Positions 8,550 to 15,054 of a stretch of 22,142 nucleotides of DNA are shown one piece after another. The notes beneath the pieces are model-generated. The model was not told the DNA's origin, did no database searches, and worked only from the letters and a program-made list of their open reading frames with translations. A program made the position numbers and the translations under genes. This DNA is from CAZCWX01 sp964502465 (GTDB taxonomy: Bacteria; Desulfobacterota; Binatia; Bin18), in assembly GCA_964502465.1 (NCBI GenBank), contig CAZCWX010000341.1, positions 1 to 22,142 of the forward strand. The letters run 5' to 3'. Each line of letters opens with the position of its first letter. The first letter of the stretch is position 1.

Positions 8550-8575
8550 CTGAGGACGGGACAGTACCTCTGCAC

Positions 8576-8619
8576 AAAAAATAAGCCCCAAGGGTAAAGG
8601 AGGGGAAACCTTGGGGCTT
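8576..8619 (-). terminator. Strong Rho-independent terminator (minus strand)
   Basis: A perfect 11-bp inverted repeat (AAGCCCCAAGG at 8583-8593 and CCTTGGGGCTT at 8609-8619) has a 15-nt loop. On the minus strand it is followed by A and six Ts (8581-8576). On the plus strand only about four Ts follow, so minus is the main direction. It would end transcription from the cytochrome genes, or from a local promoter, before the signalling operon. The loop on the minus strand reads CCCCTCCTTT. Confidence 0.8.
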
Positions 8620-8671
8620 TTGCCACAACGTCCTGTCGGGGAAAACAGGCGCGCGGTGGTTTCTTTTTCTG
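8576..8671 (-). ncRNA. Possible small RNA ending in a C-rich-loop terminator
   Basis: A weak promoter-like pair on the minus strand (TTGTAG 8706-8701, 17 nt, TAATAT 8683-8678) would start a transcript near 8671. It would run about 95 nt to the terminator and contain no ORF of note. The terminator loop carries CCUCCUUU, complementary to Shine-Dalgarno sequences, as in C-rich-loop regulatory RNAs. The alternative is simply the 3' end of the cytochrome transcript. Confidence 0.25.
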
Positions 8672-8761
8672 GTGCTTATATTAAGACTTCTCTCAATAAC
8701 CTACAAGTCCTTTTCTTATGAAATAAACTCATATGTATTATGAGGAGCGATGTTCGTGCTA

Positions 8762-8860
8762 CGACAGAGCCTGTCCTGAGCTTTCCGAAGGACTCAGCAC
8801 GAGCGGCCCATCGTCATCGCATTGAACTCCAGCCCCGTTCGCCCTGAACATGTCGAAGGG
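8762..8860. repeat. REP-like inverted repeat element, family A (copy 1)
   Basis: Two imperfectly complementary arms flank a short centre. The left arm is 8762-8806 (ending CTCAGCACGAGCGG) and the right arm is 8833-8860 (CCCCGTTCGCCCTGAAC, then GTCGAAGGG). The same layout recurs at 19431-19508. The element fills the intergenic space after the cytochrome c' gene. No ORF is seen in it. Confidence 0.7.
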
Positions 8861-8883
8861 TGAATGGCGGGTTTACCGTCATC

Positions 8884-9366
8884 CTACTTCTTCTCTTCAG
8901 GCTTACGGAAACTGTCGTGACAGCTTTTACAAGCGCCAAAGACCTTTTTTGCCTGCGCACTGACAGCTTCGGCATTGCCGTTCGTGACAGTTGCGCCAAG
9001 TTGATCAGCTTCATCTCGGAGCGTATGTGCGCTCTTGACGAATTCATCCCAGTTTTGCCAAATTTCTTCTTTCGCACGAGAGGTCTCTGAAGTACTTTCT
9101 TTCGGAAATAATTCTGGGATGCGGGTCGCATGCAGGGCAATTGCCTGAGCGTTGACTTTTACAGCAGCAAGGTTACCAGCTTTCATCTTGTCATTGAGCT
9201 CTTTGGAGTTGTCACCAATGTTCTCCATTAAGTAGTTACGAAATCCGATCACGTCGTCTTTCGCACTCGGGAGATGGGTCGGGTGGTCTTCGTGCGACAC
9301 ACCGATACTCGTGTATCCCCCCCACAGCATGAAGCCTGTCACCGCATAAACGAGTGCCTTCCTCAT
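8884..9366 (-). CDS. Cytochrome c' (c-type, C-terminal haem)
   Basis: The protein has 160 residues with an N-terminal signal peptide (about 1-24) for periplasmic export. The rest is predicted helical, with a single haem motif CKSCH (146-150) close to the C-terminus followed by DSFRK. This is the hallmark of the cytochrome c' (class II c) four-helix family and its length is typical. Such proteins bind a high-spin haem and are linked to NO handling or electron transfer. It follows the di-haem cytochrome gene by 35 bp and is probably cotranscribed with it. An AAGGAGGG ribosome binding site lies 3 nt before the ATG. Confidence 0.88.
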   Translation of the reverse strand: MRKALVYAVTGFMLWGGYTSIGVSHEDHPTHLPSAKDDVIGFRNYLMENIGDNSKELNDKMKAGNLAAVKVNAQAIALHATRIPELFPKESTSETSRAKEEIWQNWDEFVKSAHTLRDEADQLGATVTNGNAEAVSAQAKKVFGACKSCHDSFRKPEEKK

Positions 9367-9401
9367 TGTCCCTCCTTAATCGCAAAAAGATTGGTTCTGT
9401 G

Positions 9402-10292
9402 TTATTTTTTTCTCACCTGTTGGACGACCGGCGGGATACTTTTCAGATAACGCGCCACAGCCAACGCGTCCTCTTGGGTCATGTCCTTGTACCCTCCTTC
9501 AGGAATCCCATCGATGAGCAATGCCATCAAGCCTTGCACATTATCCATATTTGGGAAGAACCCGGTTTGTAAGAGCGTGACAATATCATCCTCACTCCAA
9601 TCGCCAATACCGGTCTTCGGATCTGGCGTAATATTCGGGGAGATTTCTCCATCGATGCCGTCAGGATTTCCCGCAAGATCACGAGAGTGATCGAGTGTGC
9701 CAAAGATCGTGCGAGGTGTGTGACACTCCTGGCAATGAGACACATGCTCACTAATATAGCGGCCACGATCTCTGCCTGCCGGCGGCGCCGTGGCAGGTGG
9801 TTGTCCGTGGTCAAAGAACAACCAGCGCCACAGTCGCATAGCAAGGCTAGAAAGAGGAAAAGAGATTTCGTGTGGGGTATTCTCACGAGCGACGGCCGGT
9901 AGAGTTCGGAGGTACACAACGAGCGCTGAGACGTCTTCATCACTCATGCCGCTGAACGCAGGGTACGGCATCACCGGACTCATCACTGAGCCGTCTGGCC
10001 GCACGCCTAAGCGGATCGAATCGATAATCTGCTGATCTGTCCACGGTCCAATCCCATGGGTTGGGTCAGGGGTTATATTGGTCCCATAGAACGTCCCAAA
10101 AGGCGTTTTGAGCGGTCGTCCACCGGCGTTGACAGGACTCCCTTCTGCCGTATGACAGCCACATCCGCCAGCAAGAGCGAAAATGTACCGCCCACGAGCA
10201 ACGAGATCATTCTCTGCTGCCTGCACAGGTCCAGTACAGACACTCGCTGTCGCCGTGAAGCAGGCAAGCAAATATCGCCGGGCTCTCCCCAT
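9402..10292 (-). CDS. Di-haem c-type cytochrome
   Basis: The protein has 296 residues with a signal peptide (about 1-26, cleavage after VQA). It has two cytochrome c domains, each with the TNITPDP or PNITPDP stretch and GIG.W..D pattern typical of gluconate/alcohol dehydrogenase-type cytochrome subunits. The second haem site is canonical, CQECH (187-191). The first reads CGCH (44-47), with one residue between the cysteines instead of two. It probably shuttles electrons in the periplasm; the partner dehydrogenase is not in the window. The frame is open further upstream, but ATG 10292 is chosen because a GGAGAGGA ribosome binding site precedes it and the signal peptide begins there. Confidence 0.88.
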   Translation of the reverse strand: MGRARRYLLACFTATASVCTGPVQAAENDLVARGRYIFALAGGCGCHTAEGSPVNAGGRPLKTPFGTFYGTNITPDPTHGIGPWTDQQIIDSIRLGVRPDGSVMSPVMPYPAFSGMSDEDVSALVVYLRTLPAVARENTPHEISFPLSSLAMRLWRWLFFDHGQPPATAPPAGRDRGRYISEHVSHCQECHTPRTIFGTLDHSRDLAGNPDGIDGEISPNITPDPKTGIGDWSEDDIVTLLQTGFFPNMDNVQGLMALLIDGIPEGGYKDMTQEDALAVARYLKSIPPVVQQVRKK

Positions 10293-10411
10293 CACATTCC
10301 TCTCCCTTCTGCTCTGTACTCGCATCCACAACAGAATCCCGTTCCGCCTTCCCTGACTTTTGTTGTACGGAGGAACATCCTTCTTCGCAAGGGAGAAGCA
10401 GTTTCCTCCTT

Positions 10412-10440
10412 TTGACGACACCAAAAATTTGCTTTACAGA
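10412..10440 (+). promoter_or_regulatory. Candidate promoter of the lipoprotein-MCE gene pair
   Basis: TTGACG (10412-10417) and TACAGA (10435-10440) are separated by 17 nt. Transcription would start near 10447, with the GTGGGGT ribosome binding site and ATG 10460 just behind. The -35 match is good; the -10 match is only partial. Confidence 0.35.
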
Positions 10441-10459
10441 AGAAACGGTGGGGTAATGC

Positions 10460-11110
10460 ATGCGTATCAGTTGTACTGTGGTGTGGATGGTTCTCTTTTT
10501 CCTTCCTTTCAGTCTCGGCTGCGGAGACGATCTCGAGCTTGGCACCAACACAAAGGAGAGTGCTCTGCGGATTGGGAGAGGTGAGTCTTCACTTCGCTTC
10601 GGTGCCCAGAGTAGCGGAGGAGTGAGCGGGACTCGACCTATTGAAGACACAACAGTGTCGGGAAACATTTTTAATCTGCGCCCTCCCACTTTTAGACCGA
10701 TTCTTGTTTTTGTCTTTGTCGATCTTCGTGATCCCGGTACATTCCAAGATTTTAGCGATGCCGAGGTTGCGATAGTCGAAGAAGACCGGACCTTTCGCGT
10801 TTCACACCTTGCCGCTGGCAGTCTAACCGTGGTCTTTCTTCTTGACCAAGCTGGGACGAATCAAGACGGCACAATCGACCCGGGTGACCCGATTGCCATC
10901 TTTCAAGATCCTGGCGGGCAACTCAAAAATCTCTCCGCCGCGAGTGAAATCATACTCACCGATATCGACATGAGCTTTAATTTTGAGGCTCCAGAGAGCG
11001 GAACCGCTACGGTGCAAAGTGAGGCCAATATTCTTGTTACCCAAAAAGCTTTGCCTTTTCCTACTCCCTCCCCTCCTCTTCCCACGTCTCCAGCCGGTCC
11101 GCCCCCCTAA
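10460..11110 (+). CDS. Putative lipoprotein of unknown function
   Basis: The protein has 216 residues. A hydrophobic leader ends in FSLGCGDD, a plausible though non-ideal lipobox (C21), suggesting a lipid-anchored exported protein. After a low-complexity Gly/Ser segment, the body is beta-rich with hydrophobic strands (about 78-130). An Asp-rich loop TNQDGTIDPGD (about 135-145) resembles a calcium-binding or dockerin-like loop. The C-terminus is proline-rich and ends PPP. I recognise no specific family. The ATG has GGGG 6 nt upstream. The MCE-domain gene follows, with no other gene between, so the two probably form an operon and may act together at the cell envelope. Confidence 0.75.
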   Translation: MRISCTVVWMVLFFLPFSLGCGDDLELGTNTKESALRIGRGESSLRFGAQSSGGVSGTRPIEDTTVSGNIFNLRPPTFRPILVFVFVDLRDPGTFQDFSDAEVAIVEEDRTFRVSHLAAGSLTVVFLLDQAGTNQDGTIDPGDPIAIFQDPGGQLKNLSAASEIILTDIDMSFNFEAPESGTATVQSEANILVTQKALPFPTPSPPLPTSPAGPPP

Positions 11111-11179
11111 CCGTTGTCAACGAGTACAGCACCCGGAGCGTCTGGGGACTTGGGCATTGCCTCTTTGCTTGCTACACTG

Positions 11180-11671
11180 ATGGGCGTTATGCGTATGGTG
11201 GGATTATGGGCCAGCGCCGTGGGCTTCCTTTTTCTCGGAGCCTTATCGTTGCTGTATCTCTTCACTGGCATGGGAGAAGCCGTCTTGGGTCGGACAGGAA
11301 CCTACATCATCTATGCTGATTTCAGTAGCGCCAGCGGACTCGATCCCGGCTCAGAGATCGAAATCGCCGGGGTGCAGGTCGGACAAGTCACTGACGTCCG
11401 GCTTATCGGCACCCGCGCCCAAGTCACACTGAACTTGCGTAACGATATCCAGTTGCAAGAGGACGCGATTGCCTCCATTCAAACCAAAGGGCTGCTGGGC
11501 GGACGTTACCTTGTGATTACTCCTGGCGGCTCAGACCGACTGATCCCACCGGGGGGCAAACTCCGCGAGACCGAATCCCCTTTGGACCTTCCCAGCTTGA
11601 TGGCAGCCTATGTGAGCCTGCGCAACAAACCTCGTTCTCCAAAGTCAGCAGGCGCTTCCGCTCCGAAGTAA
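11180..11671 (+). CDS. MCE/MlaD-family protein
   Basis: The protein has 163 residues. One N-terminal membrane helix (about 7-30) is followed by an MCE domain: YADFSSASGLDPGSEIEIAG, then VGQVTDVRL, VTLNL and IQTKGLLGGRYLVITPGG. This matches MlaD-type proteins, which form the periplasmic hexamer of ABC systems moving phospholipids between membranes. No permease (MlaE) or ATPase (MlaF) is adjacent. The frame is open from a TTG at 11114, three nt after the upstream stop, but that start has no ribosome binding site. ATG 11180 places the membrane helix near the N-terminus as usual, so I prefer it with modest certainty (ATG 11189 is also possible). Confidence 0.82.
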   Translation: MGVMRMVGLWASAVGFLFLGALSLLYLFTGMGEAVLGRTGTYIIYADFSSASGLDPGSEIEIAGVQVGQVTDVRLIGTRAQVTLNLRNDIQLQEDAIASIQTKGLLGGRYLVITPGGSDRLIPPGGKLRETESPLDLPSLMAAYVSLRNKPRSPKSAGASAPK

Positions 11672-11687
11672 ACACGGTCTTTCGCTC

Positions 11688-12134
11688 TCAGCGCTGAGGC
11701 CTGGCTCGTCCAACCTGCTCTTCACAAGCACGGACTACTGCAGGGGTCGTATTCAAGGTGCGGGCCACCGTCAGGGCATCCTGCCCTTGACCGAGCAATT
11801 TCCATATTTGCGTGCAGGGCATTTGCCTCGCCTCTTGTGGAGCCGGCGTTGCCGGTGCAGGAGGTTGCTCTCGCGGCGTCTCCGTTCGCGCGACCGGAGG
11901 AACTTCTCGCGCCTTTAATCGATCGACTTCGGTCTTGAGCGACGCTAAGAGGCGGTTGGTCTCTTGCGCAGTATCTCGCAGAGTGCCGATTTTTTCATGC
12001 GCATCCTCGACCTGGCGTGTGAGCGCCGTAACCTGTTTTTGTAAAGCGCTCACCTCCTCTGCATTATCAGACCCGCATCCCTGCAGGACGACCAGAGCAA
12101 GGAACATAACGCTTAGCATTCTCTGCTGTGCCAT
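11688..12134 (-). CDS. Coiled-coil lipoprotein, unknown function
   Basis: The protein has 148 residues. The signal peptide ends in a good lipobox, LQGC, so the mature protein is likely lipid-anchored. A heptad-like coiled coil follows (from EEVSALQKQV to about DRLKAR), resembling Lpp- or SlyB-like spacers. After a Pro/Ala/Glu-rich linker comes a conserved-looking C-terminal segment, with helices around WKLLGQGQDALTVART and two cysteines. Start ATG 12134 is preferred over upstream in-frame ATGs because AAAGGAGA lies 4-5 nt before it. It is convergent with the MCE gene, with only 16 bp between stops. No family assigned. Confidence 0.75.
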   Translation of the reverse strand: MAQQRMLSVMFLALVVLQGCGSDNAEEVSALQKQVTALTRQVEDAHEKIGTLRDTAQETNRLLASLKTEVDRLKAREVPPVARTETPREQPPAPATPAPQEARQMPCTQIWKLLGQGQDALTVARTLNTTPAVVRACEEQVGRARPQR

Positions 12135-12188
12135 CAGCTCTCCTTTCGTCATCATGCGCTCTCCATCGAGGAGCAATATAACTTTTAG

Positions 12189-12335
12189 TTATTCCTTCGT
12201 CTGTTTTTTTCTCTCTCGACGATAATAAGCCGGCTTTCTCCGTACAAGCCCACAGCGGACACAACACCATTTTTCTTGTTTATGAGGTCGGTGACGCTGC
12301 ACTTGCATTTTTGCCTGGCACCGAGGGCAGTACAT
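12189..12335 (-). CDS. Small zinc-ribbon protein
   Basis: The protein has 48 residues beginning MYCPRC, with a second knuckle CVRC about 20 residues on and a basic tail rich in Arg and Lys. The four cysteines spaced CxxC-(~20)-CxxC form a zinc ribbon, and the basic tail suggests nucleic acid contact. The ribosome binding site is weak. The frame is open further up to 12380, but the zinc ribbon starts at this ATG. It lies 54 bp upstream of the coiled-coil lipoprotein on the same strand. It could be a genuine small gene or a fragment; no function assigned. Confidence 0.5.
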   Translation of the reverse strand: MYCPRCQAKMQVQRHRPHKQEKWCCVRCGLVRRKPAYYRRERKKQTKE

Positions 12336-12425
12336 GGTTGAGATTGCTGCCGCCAAAAGATCTGGTCTCTGCCCAGGCAATGCCCCGGGTTTTCACACTC
12401 TATAACCTTCCTCATGGTGGGACAA

Positions 12426-12442
12426 CACCGAGAGCCTCGGTG
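12426..12442 (+). other. Hairpin in the leader of the CoA-transferase operon
   Basis: A perfect 7-bp stem CACCGAG/CTCGGTG with a 3-nt loop lies about 135 bp before the first CoA-transferase start. A second hairpin, AGGCAC/GTGCCT with loop GTGC and a following TTTTCTT, lies at 12522-12543. Together they could form a structured leader. No known riboswitch is recognised. Confidence 0.3.
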
Positions 12443-12575
12443 ACGAGCGACGCTGGGGGGAGGGACTGCCGAGGCTGGTATTCTGTGCTACGGAAAGAAC
12501 AACATGAACCGGCAGAAAAGCAGGCACGTGCGTGCCTTTTCTTCCCTTCACGTCGTTTGGTAATGGAGGTAGCTC

Positions 12576-13817
12576 GTGTTGAGTGCTTATCGCGTTCTTG
12601 ATCTTACGACTGAGCGAGGACTGCTCTGCGGGCAGATTCTTGGTGACCTCGGTGCCGACGTCATCAAAATTGAGCCCCCTGGCGGCTCGCCCGCGCGCCG
12701 TCTCGGCCCGTTTTACCAGGATCAGCCACATCCGGATCGCTCGTTGTCTTGGTGGGCTTACAACCGCAACAAACGGAGTATCACGCTCGATATTGCAAGT
12801 CCTGAAGGCAGGACAATTCTTCACCGTCTGATCGCGAGTGCCCAGTTCCTGATCGAGTCTGATAACCCAGGCTCGCTCGCTACGCACGGCTTCGGGTATG
12901 CCGATCTCGCTGCAACACACCCAGCGTTGATCTATATCTCGATCTCCGCCTTTGGGCAGGATGGCCCAAAGGCGAGTTATGCAGACAGCGACCTGGTGAT
13001 CCTCGCCGCCGGTGGCCCGCTCGTTCTCACCGGAGATGACGACCGTCCTCCAGTGCGTATCTGTGTCCCGCAGGCGTATTTGCATGCCAGTGCCGACGCT
13101 GCGGTTGCCGCGCTGATTGCCAATCACGAACGGCAGCGGTCAGGTCGCGGCCAACACATCGACGTCTCTGCCCAACAATCAGTTGCGCAGGCAACCCAGT
13201 CGATGATCCTGGCGGCGCCACTTGGCGAGGGCGAAATTCAGCGTATGGCTGGTGGTGTCAAGATTGGTCCGCTCAACATCCGTCTAGTGTGGCCGGCGAA
13301 AGATGGGCATGTTGCCATTACCTTCCTCTTTGGCACTGCTTTCGCCCACTTTACGCGACGCTTAATGGAGTGGATTTGCCAGGAAGGCCTGTGTGATGAA
13401 GCGACACGGGACAGAGACTGGGTTGCCTACGGCGCGTTCTTGTTTGGTGGCGGAGAAGCGATTGCAGACTATGAACGGCTCAAGCTCGTCGTTGAACACT
13501 TCACCAAGACAAAAACGAAAAAGGCATTACTGCAAGGGGCGCTAGAACGCGGCCTGCTCATCGCGCCGATCTCCACGATCGACGAGGTCGTCGACAGCCC
13601 TCAGCTTGCTGCGCGTGCGTACTGGCAAGAGATGGAACACCCAGAACTCGGGCGCACAGTTCGCTATCCAGGTCCGTTTGTGAAGTTCAGCGCGACACCG
13701 CTGGCGTATCGTCGTCGCCCACCAACGGTTGGGGAGCATAATCAAGAAATTTATAGAGGAGAATTGGGGTTCACTGAGCAACAGATGAATGAACTCCAGG
13801 CAAAAGGAGTGATCTAA
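12576..13817 (+). CDS. CaiB/BaiF class III CoA-transferase, catalytic Asp replaced by Tyr
   Basis: The protein has 413 residues, the usual family length. Family marks are RVLDLTTERG, GDLGADVIKIEPPGG, RNKRSITLD and SGRGQHIDVS. Class III enzymes move CoA between acids through an aspartyl-CoA thioester. Counting back from the GRGQ anchor, the nucleophilic Asp position holds Tyr (Y168, in VPQAYLHAS), so this chain may be non-catalytic. The GTG start has an ideal GGAGGT ribosome binding site 5 nt upstream. The stop overlaps the next gene's ATG by 1 nt (TAATG), implying translational coupling. The pair is likely a two-subunit transferase, for which BbsEF (benzylsuccinate CoA-transferase) is a precedent. 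The substrate is unknown. Confidence 0.9.
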   Translation: MLSAYRVLDLTTERGLLCGQILGDLGADVIKIEPPGGSPARRLGPFYQDQPHPDRSLSWWAYNRNKRSITLDIASPEGRTILHRLIASAQFLIESDNPGSLATHGFGYADLAATHPALIYISISAFGQDGPKASYADSDLVILAAGGPLVLTGDDDRPPVRICVPQAYLHASADAAVAALIANHERQRSGRGQHIDVSAQQSVAQATQSMILAAPLGEGEIQRMAGGVKIGPLNIRLVWPAKDGHVAITFLFGTAFAHFTRRLMEWICQEGLCDEATRDRDWVAYGAFLFGGGEAIADYERLKLVVEHFTKTKTKKALLQGALERGLLIAPISTIDEVVDSPQLAARAYWQEMEHPELGRTVRYPGPFVKFSATPLAYRRRPPTVGEHNQEIYRGELGFTEQQMNELQAKGVI

Positions 13818-15034
13818 TGGCACCCGATCTGCCACTTGCCGATGTCAAAATATTGGATCTCATGTGGGTGATGGCCGGACCGGCGGCAACGCGCGTTCTC
13901 GCCGACTATGGAGCGACGATTGTGCGGGTGGAAACGACCCGCCGGATTGATACTGCCCGCACCCTGCAGCCGTTTCACAATCGCACGCCCGGCCCGGACA
14001 GTTCAGCGCTATTTCAAAACATGAACGCTGGTAAGCTCGGGATCACGCTCGATCTCACCAAAGAGGCAGCGCGGGCGGTCGTCCGCGATTTAGTGCGCTG
14101 GGCCGATGTTGTGACTGAATCGTTCTCACCCAAAGCGATGAAAGCCTGGGGACTCGACTATGAGTCGCTGTGCCAAGTCAAACCAGACATTATCATGCTC
14201 AGCACCTGCCTGATGGGACAAAGCGGACCGTGGGCGCAATTCGCCGGCTTCGGCAACCTGGCGGCAGCAATCTCAGGCTTCTTCAATATCACAGGCTGGC
14301 CGGATCGCCCACCGGCTGGTCCGTTTAGCGCGTACACAGACTATGTGGCCCCTCGCTTTACCGCCTTGTCGATCCTCGCCGCGCTCGACCATCGGCGTCG
14401 TACTGGCCAGGGGCAATATATCGATCAATCACAAGCCGAAGCGACCCTGCATTTTCTTGGTCCCGCGCTCCTGGACTATGCAGTCAATGGCCGTGTACAG
14501 GGGCGGGTGGGGAATCGAGACGCCACGCTGGCACCTCACGGTGTGTATCCAGCCTCAGGTACAGACCGCTGGATTGCCATTGCTGTGGCCAACGAGGAAC
14601 AGTGGCAGGCACTGTGCACAGTGATAGAACACGCGGAGTTGCTCAGGGATAAGCGTTTTGCCACACTGACGGATCGCCTTGCCCATCAAGAAGAACTCGA
14701 TGCCGAAGTGTCGGCCTGGACGAAGGAGCAAGATCCCTTGCAAGCCGAGGCGGCGTTGCAAGCGCGCGGAGTACCAGCCAGCGCCGTACGCACCCCCCAC
14801 GAGTTGTATGCAGATCCCCAGTTTGCTCACCGAGGTCACTTTGTCCAGATTCCCCACCCTACGTACGAGAAGACGACGGTTGAAGGCTCACGCTTCCGGC
14901 TCTCACGCACCCCAGCCCGAATTGAGCGCTCGGCCCCTACATTTGGCCGTGACAATCAGTACGTTCTCGAGGCTCTCTTAGGCTACAATGAAGAACGGAT
15001 TTCTGAGTTGGTCCTCGCAGGCGCACTGGAGTAG
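13817..15034 (+). CDS. CaiB/BaiF class III CoA-transferase, catalytic subunit
   Basis: The protein has 405 residues. N-terminal VKILDLMWVMAGP and ADYGATIVRVE form the CoA-binding Rossmann-like part. LGITLDLTKE and GQGQYIDQSQ are family signatures. The catalytic Asp is present in YTDYVAP (D175) at the expected distance from the GQGQ motif, unlike the upstream partner. It would transfer CoA to or from an organic acid in the cytosol. It overlaps the previous gene by 1 nt and ends 20 bp before the convergent permease gene. The specific acid cannot be read from the sequence. Confidence 0.92.
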   Translation: MAPDLPLADVKILDLMWVMAGPAATRVLADYGATIVRVETTRRIDTARTLQPFHNRTPGPDSSALFQNMNAGKLGITLDLTKEAARAVVRDLVRWADVVTESFSPKAMKAWGLDYESLCQVKPDIIMLSTCLMGQSGPWAQFAGFGNLAAAISGFFNITGWPDRPPAGPFSAYTDYVAPRFTALSILAALDHRRRTGQGQYIDQSQAEATLHFLGPALLDYAVNGRVQGRVGNRDATLAPHGVYPASGTDRWIAIAVANEEQWQALCTVIEHAELLRDKRFATLTDRLAHQEELDAEVSAWTKEQDPLQAEAALQARGVPASAVRTPHELYADPQFAHRGHFVQIPHPTYEKTTVEGSRFRLSRTPARIERSAPTFGRDNQYVLEALLGYNEERISELVLAGALE

Positions 15035-15054
15035 AGCTCTTGTTCCACATGTAC

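Noticed and set aside
7777..8553. Long plus-strand frame (258 codons) over the vWA gene
   Set aside because: It is antisense to a clear vWA coding sequence, with no ribosome binding site and no recognisable domain.
10207..10689. Minus-strand frame of 160 codons spanning the cytochrome start and lipoprotein gene
   Set aside because: It overlaps two better-supported genes and their intergenic promoter region; no domain seen.
11687..11698. Palindrome CTCAGCGCTGAG between convergent genes as a terminator
   Set aside because: A 12-bp palindrome without a T-run, overlapping a stop codon; too weak to call.
12522..12543. Hairpin AGGCAC-GTGC-GTGCCT with TTTTCTT as a terminator
   Set aside because: No gene ends upstream on the plus strand and none reads into it nearby on the minus strand; kept only as a possible leader structure.
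12393..13127. Minus-strand frame of 244 codons over the first CoA-transferase
   Set aside because: It lies opposite a well-conserved CaiB/BaiF gene and has no domain of its own.
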